The notes: generated from the sequence alone by a model not told the origin. Shown: positions 34,813 to 46,061, counted from the first letter of the stretch. The stretch: DNA of 64,000 nucleotides from Jacaranda mimosifolia (GCA_018894105.1 CM032121.1:4506507-4570506); one strand, 5' to 3'. Made by a program: numbers and translations.

Positions 34813-34917
34813 CTGATGAGGGAAAAAAATGTCAATGAAGTAAACTGGAATCATAAACATTGTATGATAAATCCAAAAAAAAAAAAAAGTAGAATTAGTT
34901 CATCAAAGTAACCATAC

Positions 34918-35019
34918 AACTGAAAGCATCAGAGCCGTTGAAGGCAACATAGCAATGCCACCAGGAACATAAAGACCTACAGATGAAATGCTCCTTGCTA
35001 CCCTTTTACATATGACACC
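34918..35019 (-). CDS. HISN8: HISN8 exon (SVGLYVPGG)
   Basis: 102 bp, phase 0, CTAG acceptor and GTATGG donor. It encodes [20 protein letters not shown] then [14 protein letters not shown]. Confidence 0.92.
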
Positions 35020-35102
35020 CTAGCAAAATAGACATAAAGTAGGTCAAAAGTGAACCATGAACACCTTAATCTAGGATTAAAATAGAAAATAACACCTCTT
35101 AC

Positions 35103-35204
35103 TTGCATGTTCTCCACTATTTTCTCAACTGGCTTTTGAGCAGCGTGAAAAGCAAAAATATTATTGTGAGCCACATCAAATGCTTCTTGAACAACTGGAT
35201 CAAG
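35103..35204 (-). CDS. HISN8: HISN8 exon ([14 protein letters not shown])
   Basis: 102 bp, phase 0, TTAG acceptor and GTAAGA donor. It encodes [20 protein letters not shown] then [14 protein letters not shown]. Confidence 0.92.
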
Positions 35205-35305
35205 CTAATTTAGTATTAAACCGTAGTTAGAGACTGTACAACTTGAAGTAGCATGTTCTATTCACAAACACAAAATTTACAAGACTTTGTACAGAGAAGA
35301 TATAC

Positions 35306-35378
35306 CACTGGATCTGGAAGATTATCGACACACTCGACAATGCTGTCTAATTCAACTTTGTCAAAACGCATGGTATAG
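35306..35378 (-). CDS. HISN8: HISN8 exon (YTMRFDKVEL)
   Basis: 73 bp. The first base completes a split codon, then YTMRFDKVELDSIVEC and VDNLPDPV. Acceptor CACAG, donor GTATAT. Needs two bases from the preceding exon, which ends GA. Confidence 0.9.
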
Positions 35379-36230
35379 CTGTGCTCCCATGAAAGAAATA
35401 GATGTCATTTGTCTATGATTGCTAGAATTGAAAAGTGAGCCAAGATTCTCAATGTCAAAAAGACATGGAAATCATACATGTATGAGATCATAAATCATTT
35501 TCCACAGCAAGAAACTATTTATATTCTTCTATTTTTGGTACAATTGTGATGGCTGAGTTAATTTCAACACCTCAAATAAAAATAAAAATAAAAACAATTT
35601 CTAAGACCAAATCTTAGTTCTAGTTGAAGTAAACAACAGAGCAGATTCAAAGTGATAATATGATTTATATGCCCTTTTAAATTTACAATTTAGGGAAAAA
35701 AAACAAGAAACTAATTCTTACAAAATATCCAATTTAATGCTACTGAATGCAAGAATTATTCTAAGAAAATGGGTGGATTTTACAAAAATTCATTGGTTTT
35801 TGGTCATTAATATTTTACAAGCTCTTTATTCCTTGTTCCTTTTTTCAAATGTCATAAACATAATGAGAAATTAATATTATTCTTGAGAAACCAGGTGTCT
35901 TGATTCCTATACCTAACCAGCCCTTGATTCCAGAGCAAGACTTCAATAACAACAAACTCCATTGTTGTTGTTCTCTTAACCTCCAAAAGGTTAATGAAAG
36001 CATACTTTCTTAATATAATTCAAATCATCCAACACTGCAATACTTGTTTTTTGTGTTTATTTCCAGTAACCAACACCGTCTTCATGATCTCTACCCTACC
36101 ACTATCAACCTCCTAAATTCTGTCATTTGAGGATCAATAGTACTCTGATATAGATCTTAGATAATATTTTTCCCACATATGTTAGACATAACAAAATGAT
36201 ATAAAATCATATTGGAGCAAAGAAACACTC

Positions 36231-36232
36231 AT
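36231..36232 (-). other. disabled 5' splice site, AT in place of GT
   Basis: The reverse complement reads AAGGA/ATGAGTG. It does not match the U12-type AT-AC donor (ATATCCTT) and the intron's acceptor is an ordinary AG, so this looks like a point mutation. Confidence 0.7.
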
Positions 36233-36285
36233 TCCTTAACAGCAGCATCGCCTCTAATTCGTACGTCTTTAATAATGGGCTGAAC
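36233..36285 (-). CDS. HISN8: HISN8 exon (RGDAAVK) with mutated splice donor
   Basis: 53 bp encoding VQPIIKDVRIRGDAAVK plus GA of the next codon. The acceptor TTTAG is normal. The next bases are ATGAGTG, where a perfect GTGAGTG donor would be expected, so a G to A change at intron position +1 is inferred. Reading through would hit a TGA within one codon of the exon end. Confidence 0.85.
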
Positions 36286-36434
36286 CTAAATAAATATGAA
36301 TGCCCATAAATTATTGTGCAATCATTAAAATGTTGATATTATATAATAAAGGGTTTTCCCTTGATAAACCTTAGAGAATAAAACACATATTTCAACTAAC
36401 AAGTTGACAATCAATTGAGCAAAATCACACTCAC

Positions 36435-36547
36435 CACATTGAAAATGGATGAAAAATCAGTTCGGGGACGAGCTCTGAGGCTATCAACCTCAATCTTACA
36501 AAGATCTGACAGCTTATAAGACTTCATCGAAGTACAATGAAGTAGTC
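36435..36547 (-). CDS. HISN8: HISN8 exon 2 (MKSYKLSDL ... DFSSIFNV)
   Basis: Acceptor ATCATAG before GACTACTTC, donor GTGAGT. It encodes LLHCTSMKSYKLSDL, then EVDSLRARPRTDFSSIFNV. The Met of MKSY is near the start of the mature enzyme in plants; the transit peptide comes from an upstream exon. Confidence 0.88.
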
Positions 36548-37345
36548 CTATGATACAAACAAGATAGAAGATGAGAAAGTGCGATGATAGATTCAACAAA
36601 TACATGAACAAAATATGAAATCTTAGTAATACCAATATCAGAAAAATATGAAAAGATGTAACCTCGCTAAAAATCAACTTTCTCATAGAGCTACTAATTA
36701 TGAACTTACTAGTTATATAAGCAATAGCTAGTCAACAACCATCAGTTCTATAGCTAACACCACTTGCATATGCACTTTTAAAAAGATACAACATTAAAAT
36801 TCACGTTGCTTTGTTAGCCTACACCATCTAGCAGATAACATGCTTTCTTTGTTGAGAAAGTTTAGAATATTAGGATTACAACTTACTAATGAAAAGTTTT
36901 AGATCTCAAACAGGAACCCACCCACCAGTCTTCTCGTGTTAACACAACTTTTGCTTTCAAGATGGGGGCACAGAAAGGAAGTTGGAGGTCAGAAAAAGAA
37001 AAAGCGCCCGAATTTAAACTTCAAGAACCCTAACATAGCCTAAAAGCGACTGAACTCTCAATCCAGCTAAGCCTGAAATACCCTAGATGGTACAAAATAT
37101 TCTTTAGTATCATATTTAAGTTGAACTTACATACAATAGCATAAGGGATTATTTTGAATAGTGGATGAAATTAATGCAAGAAATCAATGAGTGTTTAGCA
37201 AGTTAAACAAAACTCAATTTATCGTTCAAAACAAGCAAAGCCAAGCCGAGGAAAGTTAAAACAAGGCCAAATCCACAAGGGCGCAAACAAAACTTGGCTG
37301 CATTTTAAATAAGGCATCACATATTGGATTAAATTCATTTGCTTT

Positions 37346-37860
37346 TTTTTTTTTGAGATGAAACGGTGGAAATTTCATTCAACTAGAATTGCAGGCAAGA
37401 GCCTGACAAAGTACATCATTCCCAATACTATTATTTAGGGAGATAGCTAACGCATTTCTTGCTAGAATATGAGCACACGAATTCGCAATGGGCTTAACAT
37501 GTGAAAAAGAAAAACAGGTTAGTGTAAGTAAGCCAATTGTGTGCATCATAGATGAGTGGACCGATAGCAGACGAATTTCCAGCTCCTTGCATCAGTTTTC
37601 ATATAACAGAAATGCAAGCCCCCTCAATATAGATTCTTGACCAACCGTGGTCAGAGCACAACTCACAGACAGCTTTTGCGGATAAAGCCTCAGCAGCTTC
37701 TGGTGAAATAAGCATAGGTATTAATCTAGAAATCCAAACAATGAACTAACCTACAGAATCCCTTGTTATAACACCAATTCCTATTGCATTCAACTCTTTA
37801 AAAATCACTGCATCAAAGTTTATTTTACAAAACCTTCCATAGGTGCCTCCCATAAAATTA
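37346..37860 (-). mobile_element. 5'-truncated LINE, RNase H tail
   Basis: On the minus strand this encodes the C-terminal RNase H domain found in plant L1-type LINEs: KINFDAVIFKELNAIGIGV, SPEAAEALSAKAVCE, SRIYIEGACISVI, SHVKPIANSCAHILARNAL, then an end at the poly(T) run 37346-37357, the complement of its poly(A) tail. Stops are present. The upstream part is missing, as usual for target-primed insertions. It lies in the HISN8 5' intron or leader region. Confidence 0.75.
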
Positions 37861-38012
37861 AAAATCAACAAATTAATCTACTCATAAATGCCTCAAAATC
37901 AAAAGTTATTCAGACTATCTAAACCAAATCCAACAACATTTTCACCCAGTGCTGGATACATTACCTAGTAGATGCAAGCTCTAACACTGGTGAAATTGAT
38001 AGTCACAATTAC

Positions 38013-38110
38013 TTAGGGAGCAGAGAACTGAGGCAATTGGTTGAGAGCGCGCTGGGGAGGGAAGGGTGGGGCTGGGGGTAAAGGGGGCATGTTGGCGACG
38101 GAGGTGGTGT
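38013..38110 (-). other. candidate HISN8 exon 1 (transit peptide region)
   Basis: A GC-rich, Pro/Ser/Arg-rich stretch ending at a possible donor CTAA/GTAATTG. In the frame that joins the next exon it reads TPSPTLPSPARSQPIASVL then CSL, plausible for a plastid transit peptide. The only nearby ATG (38088-38090) is in a different frame. Either this is not exon 1 or it too carries a frameshift. Confidence 0.35.
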
Positions 38111-39112
38111 TAAATGTTAGGGTGTCTGAGTACATTGGCTTGTGGCCCAATGGACCACAAGTCTATATATGAAATTTAATTTTGTAAGAACATGTGAACT
38201 GCAAACCATAAATCTATATAATAATGTATAAAAATAAATAATATGAATTGTACAAGTCAGCATTAATGATAAAAAAAATATCATTAAATAATCAATAATA
38301 ATTCATAAAAATTCAAGCCAATGTAATAAATTTATAAAGCTTCAAGAATTAACTTCCAAACAAGCAATTACCTAAGTTACAACATTGGGTTTAGGTTATT
38401 TTCTTTATGTCACATTTTTTTTTAATTTATTCATAATACGCTATATTTGAGGTAGTTTTTTTATATTATTAGTATATAAAAATTTGATTCGGTTTTAACT
38501 GAATCCGTTTCAGAGAATGAAATTAGTAACCAATCCAAACTGATCGGTTAAGAAAAAATCAAATGCAAACCAATATAAAAAAAAATTGATTTTCGTTGGT
38601 TTTCGGTTAGATTTGGATTGGATGGTTGGTTTTGTTCGATTTAGTTTGAATTTGAGTACTCATATTATAAGTTTCCAAAATTGTCGAAGTTATGAAAAAT
38701 TCATCATTTTTTTTATTTACTTTTTGTACATATACTGCTATACATATACTTATCTATATATGCTTCATTACTACATTTTTTCATCTGAACACTTAAAAAT
38801 ATTAATTGAGATATATTTATATCTACGATTAAGAAGCTTGCACTATCCATACAAATAGTTAAAATGAACTACTATTAGGTGGACTTTAAGTTCCAACAAT
38901 CCTTGAGAATATTAATCCTCACACAAGGCGGGTCGCCAATATATTGAATTACTTGGCCCCAAATCTGATTTTCAAGCCAAGTTTTAATAAAGTACCTAAA
39001 CAAATTTTGACCAATTCTAAATTGATTTCAAACTTCAGAGTATGTGAACATTTATTCATTAACAAATTCCAAAGAAAATTTTGTTGGCTGTCGATGATAA
39101 ATGGTTTTTATT
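38111..39112. other. upstream region of HISN8, AT-rich
   Basis: Presumed promoter side of the minus-strand gene. 38480-38660 is rich in GGTTTTCGGTT / AACCAATCC motifs in both orientations, as in small MITE-like repeats, but no clear ends were found. The open frame at 38586-38858 is low complexity. Confidence 0.4.
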
Positions 39113-39117
39113 GAATA

Positions 39118-39791
39118 TGTGTTACCCAATCCCACATGGACTAAAATATTGAAAGAGTGACTGTATATAAGCTTTGGCCAAAGAATCGATTGCATCCATT
39201 GGATATCCGTTATGAGCAAATTGATTATAGCCTAATTTCATGATACACTCGGTGGGTGAGGTAATTCTCGCGTTCAACAGGCACACGAGCCCGGGGGGCG
39301 TGACAAATGGTATCATAGCCATCACCAGTCTGAATATTGAGAGCTAAGTGTTATACGAGGCAAAGTGCTACGTGTGTGGGAGCCATCTCTTGAACCTGCG
39401 AGATAAAGTGCTACACATACGGGAGCTACATCTTGATCCTGTATGAGCCACCTCTAGAGTCCCAATGCCTGGTGACTGATCTTGGATTTGTGTCACGCCG
39501 AAATGAGGACATCTCATCTCTAGAGTCCCAATGCCTGGTAACTGATCTTGGATCTGTGTGATGCCAAGACGAGGACATCTCATTCTAAATGAGGGGTGAT
39601 TGTGATGCCCCATCCCACATTGACTAAAATATTGAAAGAGTGACTATTATATAAGCTTTTGCCAAAGAATTTACGTGCATCCATTAGATATCCCTCTTGG
39701 GCAAGCTGATTATAGCCCAATTTTAGGATACACTTGGTAGGTTTGAAGGTAATTCTCAAGTCCAACGGGCTCGCGAGCCTTGGGAGTGACG
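39118..39791 (+). mobile_element. TRIM retrotransposon with 5-bp TSD
   Basis: Direct LTRs at 39118-39305 (TGTGTTACCCAATCCCACATGG ... GTGACA) and 39601-39791 (TGTGATGCCCCATCCCACATTG ... GTGACG). The primer site TGGTATCATAGCC (39308-39320) and the purine tract AAATGAGGGGTGAT before the second LTR give + orientation. Target duplication GAATA lies at 39113-39117 and 39792-39796. The interior is about 295 bp and non-coding. The open frames on the minus strand here are LTR sequence. Confidence 0.88.
39453..39584. repeat. 66-bp tandem duplication in TRIM interior
   Basis: CTCTAGAGTCCCAATGCCTGG through GAGGACATCTCAT occurs twice in succession with a few changes. Confidence 0.8.
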
Positions 39792-39796
39792 GAATA

Positions 39797-41347
39797 GGAG
39801 GTCGTTCGAGCATAAATAGACTATTAATCCTATTTGAGTTTCATTAGAGTGCTTATCTATTAGAAGGAATTTAAATATCGCAAAATATATTTACCATTTG
39901 TGATTTTTACTTGAGGCCCGCGTACATGTACAATGGGAGGGTGGTGGCTTATCCTCACATATGTCATTGTAGTGGCCATTAATATTGCTAGTTCCCCCAA
40001 AAGCAATTAGATCCTTTATTTTATTTTTCATTTAATCTCTTATTTCATTTTATGAATATATGATATGTGTATGAAATATTTTCTTATAAAAAAATAAAAT
40101 AAAAGATTCAAACTACCCTCAAAGTGGTATTATTTAACACAAATAAATATATATATATATATATAAGAGATTAAATTTACTAGTCCGACTACAGCCATAC
40201 AACTCATCTTTGCCACTAAAACTAGAAACAGAAGGCTGTACCTCTCATATGGAAAGGAAAGTAGTGCTTTCCTTACTTCTTGTTTTTTGTCTAGGAAATT
40301 CATATAAAGCAATATAATAAGCAATATAATACTCTGATTTCTTGCTTTAATAGAGTAGGAATATAAAAGAACTAAGTATTCCTCGTTTATTGCTTTCATA
40401 GATTAGAAAAAAACATTACTTGTACAAAAACTATTGTTGTGATCAATCTACACATAGGTGTGTCTACCTCAACGCCAGTGATGTTTTAAAATATATTTAA
40501 TAGATTTTTAAGTATTAACCATGAACTAATTTATATACATTTTCAAATTTAGGAAAATTCTATCTAGTTTGTTGATGCATGTTGGGTTCGCAAATTATAT
40601 ATGTTTCTCAACTCCTTATAGACCATCTTGATAAGTTTACAAAAACAAATGTTGCCCCGTACGTGTTATAAAGATCAGTTGCTTAATCATAGTCACACAA
40701 TGTTAAGAAATGCTATTAATTAATTGATCATGCCTTAGCATTCTTAAGAAATGGTTTTCTATCTCAGTATTGGAATGCCAAGCAAAATTTTTAAACCTTT
40801 TACTAACAAGCAAAATATATTATATATTCATGATGTTCTAGGATTTGTATTTAATTTTTAATAGATTCAACAAATTGATCCAAGATAATATCAAATAGAA
40901 AATGTTTTCAATTAATTAAAACTAATTTTATATTTGGCAAAAACAAGTGCAAATAAAACCAAATCGGACCTTAGACTCCTCTGGATTAATTACTTATTAG
41001 ATTGAGAAACTCTTTCTGTAATGCACTAGAAATAGCAAAGATAAAGAAAATTATTAATACAGCTCTGATATTGTCTTAATTAAGATGGATGCGATGGATC
41101 ACAAGCTAGAAAATTGAAATTGAGGTGGATGCCCAGTGTTAGTGAGTATATGCCATATCACATGCATGTCTAATGTCATATGGACCACTACTGCTTAATA
41201 TGTGACATCTCCCAGTTACTCATAGTGCCTAGTCTTCAATTTAATTTCATACTTTCGTTAGCTAGTTAATTTCAGTAGAATTAAATTTATGTAAGATAAA
41301 GTTTTCTACTAGCTAGCTAGCTAGACCTTTAATTTCTAGCTAACTAT
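39797..41347. other. AT-rich intergenic DNA
   Basis: No gene seen. A TA microsatellite lies at 40146-40163 and an AGCTAGCTAGCTAGCTAG run at about 41308-41325. The open frame at 40130-40399 is low-complexity. Confidence 0.5.
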
Positions 41348-41707
41348 TTGGAGGTAAGATCTTCTAAGAAAAAAAGTCCAGGTGTTAAAAAGAATAATGA
41401 GCAATTTAAGAAATTCGAATTGAAAAACAAGCCTAATCCTAACAAAAGAAAAGTTAAGTGTAATGTTTGTGGAGAAATAGGACACTATGCTCGAGAAGGT
41501 ACACAACATAAGAGTGGTAGGAGCTCGGCAAACATGGTTGAGGAGAACCTAGTTGCCATGGTTTCAGGTCTAAGTCTTAATGTGACTATGATTTTTGAAA
41601 TCAATATGGCAAGTGAACCCACGAGTTGGTGGTTGGATTCTGGAGCTACTACTCATGTCTGCAATGATCGGACTATGTTCAAAACTTTTGAAGAAGCAGC
41701 AGAATAG
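41348..41707 (+). pseudogene. copia gag zinc knuckle and protease
   Basis: KVKCNVCGEIGHYAREGTQH is a retroviral zinc knuckle C-x2-C-x4-H-x4-C in which the last Cys has become Gly. It is followed by the protease active site WWLDSGATTHVCNDRTMF. The frame stops at 41705. Confidence 0.85.
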
Positions 41708-41716
41708 GAACTTCAA

Positions 41717-42650
41717 ATGGGAACCAGTTCTCATGCTAGTGTTGGAGGCAAAGGAACTGTAGAAATCAACTTTACCTCTAGAAAGAAATTAACTTTGCTT
41801 AATGTTATGTTCGTACTAGAAACTAGGAAAAGTTTAATTTCTATAGATCTTTTTGACAAGAAAGGCTTTAAAATTTCTGTTGAGTCCAACAAAGTCATTC
41901 TTACAAAGAATGGCACATTTGTTAGAAAGGGATATGCTCAAAATGCAATGTATAAGATGTCTGTCATGAATAATATTACTTTTATTTCTATTTATATGAG
42001 TTGTTCAATTTCTTTGTGGCATAGTCGATTAGGACATATTAGTGCAAAGAACTTGAAAATTATGCATGCAATGGGATTAATAGATATTGGTAAAAGTGAA
42101 CTAGACAAATGTGAATCATGTGTTAAATCAAAAATTATGAGAAAACCTTTTCCAAGTGTACAAAGAGAATCACAATTGCCAGATTTGATACACACTGACA
42201 TATATGAAATGAATGGAGTGTTGACTAGAGGAGGAAAATGATACTTCATAATGTTCATAGATGATGCCAGTCAGTTTTGCTATGTATATTTGTTAAGAAC
42301 AAAAGACGAAGCACTTAGCTCATTTAAAAAATATAAATAAGAAGTAGAAGATCAAAATTCTACGCGCTGATAGAGGCATGGAATATTGTTCTAATGAGTT
42401 TGATACATTTTGTGAAGAAAATGGCATCATACATCAAACAAGTGTTAGATATACACCACAACAAAATGGTGTAGCTGAGAGAAAAAATCGCACATTTCTT
42501 GATATGATTAATTGTATGTTGAATCATGCTAATTTGCTTAATAATTTATGGGGAGAGGCATTTTTAACTACTTGTCATACTTCGAATAGGATACCTAGTA
42601 CAGTTATAAAAATTTGTCCTTATGAAATATGGAAAGGCAGAAAGTCTTAA
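41717..42650 (+). pseudogene. copia integrase
   Basis: Open frame 41717-42241 covers the rest of protease and the zinc site (LWHSRLGHISAKNL, CESCVKSKI) and LIHTDIYEMNG with the first catalytic Asp. A stop at 42239 replaces the W of GGKWYF. Past further stops, 42378-42650 has YCSNEFDTFCEENGI and PQQNGVAERKNRT with the catalytic Glu intact. Confidence 0.85.
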
Positions 42651-42752
42651 CATAAATTATTTTAAAGTATGGGAGTGTCTTGCTTATTATTGAGTTCCTG
42701 GTCCTGAGAGGACCAGGTTGGGGGCTAGAGTAAAGCATATAGGCTTCTTGAT

Positions 42753-43730
42753 ATGGAGTTTAATATAATAACTGAGTCAAGGGATGTGGAATTCTTTGAA
42801 AGTAAGTTTTCGAAAGAAGTTGAAAATATTACAACACCTGCACTAGATGAGCCTAGAGGTCTTAAAAGGTCTATTATTGAAACTGGGGAACCTAGTGTTC
42901 CAGAACAAACAAGCAGATCTAGAAGGAGTATTAGAGCTAGAAAAGAGAAGAATTTAGACAAGGACTTCATTTCTTCTCAATCCCTATTATTCTTGGTGGC
43001 GAGGAATCAAAATAATGGGGTGGTGAATGGAATACCTTATGTATATAGTCTTGAGACTGATCCTAAATCATTTAGTGAAGCTATAGCTTCTAGAGATGTT
43101 ACTTTCTAGAAAGAAGATGTGAATGATGAGATGTACTCAATCTTTGGAATAATATTTGGGTATTAACAGATTTGCCAATTGGTTCTAAGCCCATAGGTTG
43201 CAAATGGGTGTTTAAAAGAAAATATAATACTAATGGTACTATTTCTACTTTTAAAGCGAGATTAGTAGCCAAAGGATTCAAACAAGTAGAGGAAATTGAC
43301 TACTTTGACACTTATGTGTCAATAGCACAAGTTGCTTCCATTAAAATTCTTTTTGCCTTGTCCTCTCTTTACGATCTATTTGTTCATTAAATTAGTTAAA
43401 TCACTCCATGGTCTAAAATAAGCTCCAAAACAATGGCAGGAGAGATTTGATACTGCTATTTTAAATTTTGGATTTAAATATAACAGTGCAGATAGGTGCT
43501 TATACTCTAAAACTGATCCAGACCATATGGTGATAGTTTGTTTATATGTGGATGATGTGTTAATCATTAGTACAACATGATTGGAGTAAATGAGACTAAA
43601 GAGTATCTATCCTCTATCTTTAAGATAAAAGACTTAGGTGAAATAGATACTATTTTAGGCATCAAAGTTAAAAGGCACAGTGAGGGTTCTGTGCTAAATT
43701 AGTCACATTACATTGAAAGATATTAACTAA
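42753..43730 (+). pseudogene. copia reverse transcriptase
   Basis: The linker (42753-43109) is followed by SKPIGCKWVFKRKYN, then ARLVAKGFKQVEEIDYFDTY. About 80 codons of the palm are missing near 43385, where reading jumps to LHGLK. LYVDDVLIIST (about 43536-43568) keeps the YVDD catalytic motif. IKDLGEIDTILGIKVKR follows. Confidence 0.8.
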
Positions 43731-43755
43731 GTTTAGTTACCTTGAGATTAAGAAG

Positions 43756-44522
43756 GTGAATACTCCTTTTGATAATGGAGTTAAACTGAAAGAAAATTCT
43801 GGTAGAGCTATTACACAACTAGAGTACGCAAGCGCCATGGGTAGTCTTATGTATGCTATTCATTGTACTAGGCCAGATGTTTCATTTGCAGTTCCTAAAC
43901 TTAGTAGATACACGAGTAGTCCTAATGTTGATCATTGGAAAGCAATTAATAGAGTACTTGGTTACCTTAAGAGAACTAGCAATTTTGGTCTATTCTATGT
44001 TAAATTCCAAGTGTCTTAGAAGGATACTCAGATGCAAGTTGGATTACCAATGTGGGAGATAATAAATCCATCAGTAGATGGATTTTCACTCTTGTTGGTG
44101 GAGCCGTTTCTTGGGAAAGCAAGAAACAGACGTGTATTTCCCATTCTATTATAGAGTCTGAGTTTATAGCTTTGGCTCAGGCAGGACAGGAGGCTGAGTG
44201 GCTAAGAAATATGTTATTAGATATAGATATTTAGCCAAGTCTAATGCCTCCAATTTCATTATATTGTGATAGTGAAGCTACTCTTACAAAAGCTTATAGT
44301 GGTACCTATAATGGTAAGTCTAGACATATTGCTCTAAGACATGAGTTTGTGAGACAATTAATACATGGTGGTATTATTATAATTGTCTATGTGAAGTCAA
44401 GTAAAAACTTGGCAGATCCGCTTACTAAGCCTCTGACAAGAGACTTAATAAGTTCGACTACACGAGGTGTGGGACTTAAACCACTCCGAGCCAGAAGTGA
44501 TGGCAACCCAACCTATATCTAG
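43756..44522 (+). pseudogene. copia RNase H, C-terminal end
   Basis: [34 protein letters not shown], then after a frame change SRWIFTLVGGAVSWESKKQT, ESEFIALAQAGQEAEWLRN, and finally KSRHIALRHEFVRQL and KNLADPLTKPLTRDL. A stop at 44017 and another at 44233 interrupt it. Confidence 0.85.
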
Positions 44523-45263
44523 GTTACCATTATTTTATAAGTTCAAAGGGAAAAACAAGTCACGGTTGCTGGCTATGTTAATATCTTTTGGTCTTATATG
44601 TAGTTTAATAGTAACATCTGTTGCACGACTGAGGTTTAGCTACACTCTTAACAAAATGCTGCACTTTAGCAACAGAAGTGCATGAAAAACATTTTACCTA
44701 TATGAACTGGGCGTGGAGCCGCTGCTTATAAAGAGTTGTGGTTTACTCTCTTAGAGGTTCATGAAATAGGATGTTGCACATGGCCATAAAAGAGCAAAGC
44801 AATGAGATTGTTCGTAGTGACGGAAGGAATGTGTGTATGTGGTGACCCCAGTCATGTTATAAAAGGAGTAGAGGTTCAATCTGCGAACACCACCAACTTC
44901 GACATGACTAGGGCTGTAAATGGATGTTAAATAGTACGAACTAGGGAACACCCATGTCATCCTTGCTCTTTTTTCCATTAGACATTTTTCTTAACATATT
45001 CACATACATACACACACCGCATAAAAACACACATAAATCCACGTGGGCGTGTGTGTGTGTGCAGGGACTAGATTGACAAACGGAGCCGACGAGACACTAG
45101 TCTGGCCCCTGATTTCATTGCCCAACAAGCTTAGAAATTTGTGCATTCAAGACTATGTAAGATCAGAGAGGAAGAAAGAAAAGCCAATTGGCGAGGGAAA
45201 TTTACAACACGTAGATGTCTAATCCCCCTCTACCATACATATAAAATTATACATGCGTGTGCA
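44523..45263. other. spacer with fragment of TAGGGCTG repeat
   Basis: No gene. At 44910-44935 TAGGGCTGTAAATGGATGTTAAATAG resembles the terminus of the MITE-like element at 57289. A (CA)/(GT) rich stretch lies at 45001-45062. Confidence 0.4.
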
Positions 45264-45268
45264 TAACT

Positions 45269-45722
45269 TGTAAGACATAATTAAACCCAAGATTCATTTA
45301 TATCTATGGAATCAAGATACTATACAAATAATTAATTCTTGATACCTGTTTGAGCCATAAGATTGATTATCAATTATTCCTGCAATTTCACAATTTATTG
45401 CTAAGTCTTCCTCTCTTTCTCACACAAACCACTTGACAACTTTGATGGGATAGCAATATCAATAACGTGGAGTGGAGAGGGGACCTAGTCACATTATATA
45501 TAAGATAAAACCCTAGAGAGCCCTCCCATCACGGGCTTTTAAGATTGGGCCTACAGCAGCTGTCATACCAAGTCTGTTTAGAAAAAGGCCTTAACAATAT
45601 TAGGTCAAAATAATAGGCCCTATGAGTCATGTCTCATTAACTGTATTAATTTAGCCCACTTTTATTTTATTAGAAAACAAATCCAATTAATAGAAGTCCA
45701 CATATTGGAATAAAATTATAAT
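45269..45722 (-). repeat. 3' LTR of minus-strand copia
   Basis: Pairs with 51160-51612. Its left edge TGTAAGACATAATTAAACCC abuts the TAACT duplication. The right edge is AATTATAAT where the other copies read AATTCCAACA, so the terminus is mutated and placed to within a few bases. Confidence 0.85.
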
Positions 45723-46061
45723 ATTCTCCCACTTGGACAAATATTAATTGTAACTTTAAAACAAAAAAAAAGGTAAAGTTTGAAAAAATGACTCTCTGGC
45801 TAAATTAAAAAAAAATTGACTGTGGCCACAATTTAAAGAAAAGAAATACGGCAATGAGATAAGACTACCAACACAATCCGGTCCAGTAAAAAATTACTAA
45901 TATTAGATCATGGAGGTGATTGCATCTTTCATCAACACTAGACCTTCATGGTTACATATATCAGCAACTCTACCGACATGGATTCAGGCATGGTGGTGTA
46001 GCAAGAAATAGCATCTAAATATGACCCAAGCATGTATGCTATTTCATTGTTGGTCCTCCAA

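Larger units (their letters stand above)
14411..36547 (-). pseudogene. HISN8: histidinol dehydrogenase (HISN8), probable pseudogene
   Basis: Thirteen minus-strand exons encode a plant histidinol dehydrogenase, which oxidises L-histidinol to L-histidine with two NAD+ in the plastid. Recognisable blocks in order: [113 protein letters not shown] and [13 protein letters not shown]. By analogy with E. coli HisD, the catalytic Glu-His (APEH), zinc ligands Gln and His (SQAEH) and Asp (GDYAS) are present. Two lesions are seen: a donor changed from GT to AT at 36231-36232, and a net loss of about 28 nt near 14478 that puts the last zinc-ligand His (AHKRA) out of frame. The transit-peptide exon is uncertain. 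Introns are swollen by transposons (19403-34479 is 15 kb). Exons are otherwise free of stops, so decay is recent, or an allele or assembly error is involved. Confidence 0.9.
41348..44522 (+). mobile_element. Ty1/copia coding remnant without visible LTRs
   Basis: A second copia lineage. Frames give part of gag, protease, integrase, reverse transcriptase and RNase H in copia order, with stops between. The N-terminal part of gag is missing. I found no terminal repeats in 40500-41347 or 44523-45260, so it is a truncated copy. Its sequence is clearly different from the copia elements at 20827 and 45269. Confidence 0.8.

Noticed and set aside
36225..36240. A U12-type AT-AC intron at the AT donor
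   Set aside because: The donor ATGAGTG does not fit ATATCCTT, and the intron ends in AG at 35379-35380 with no U12 branch site seen.
39122..39813. Three minus-strand open frames as genes
   Set aside because: They lie wholly in the TRIM LTRs and interior and repeat each other.
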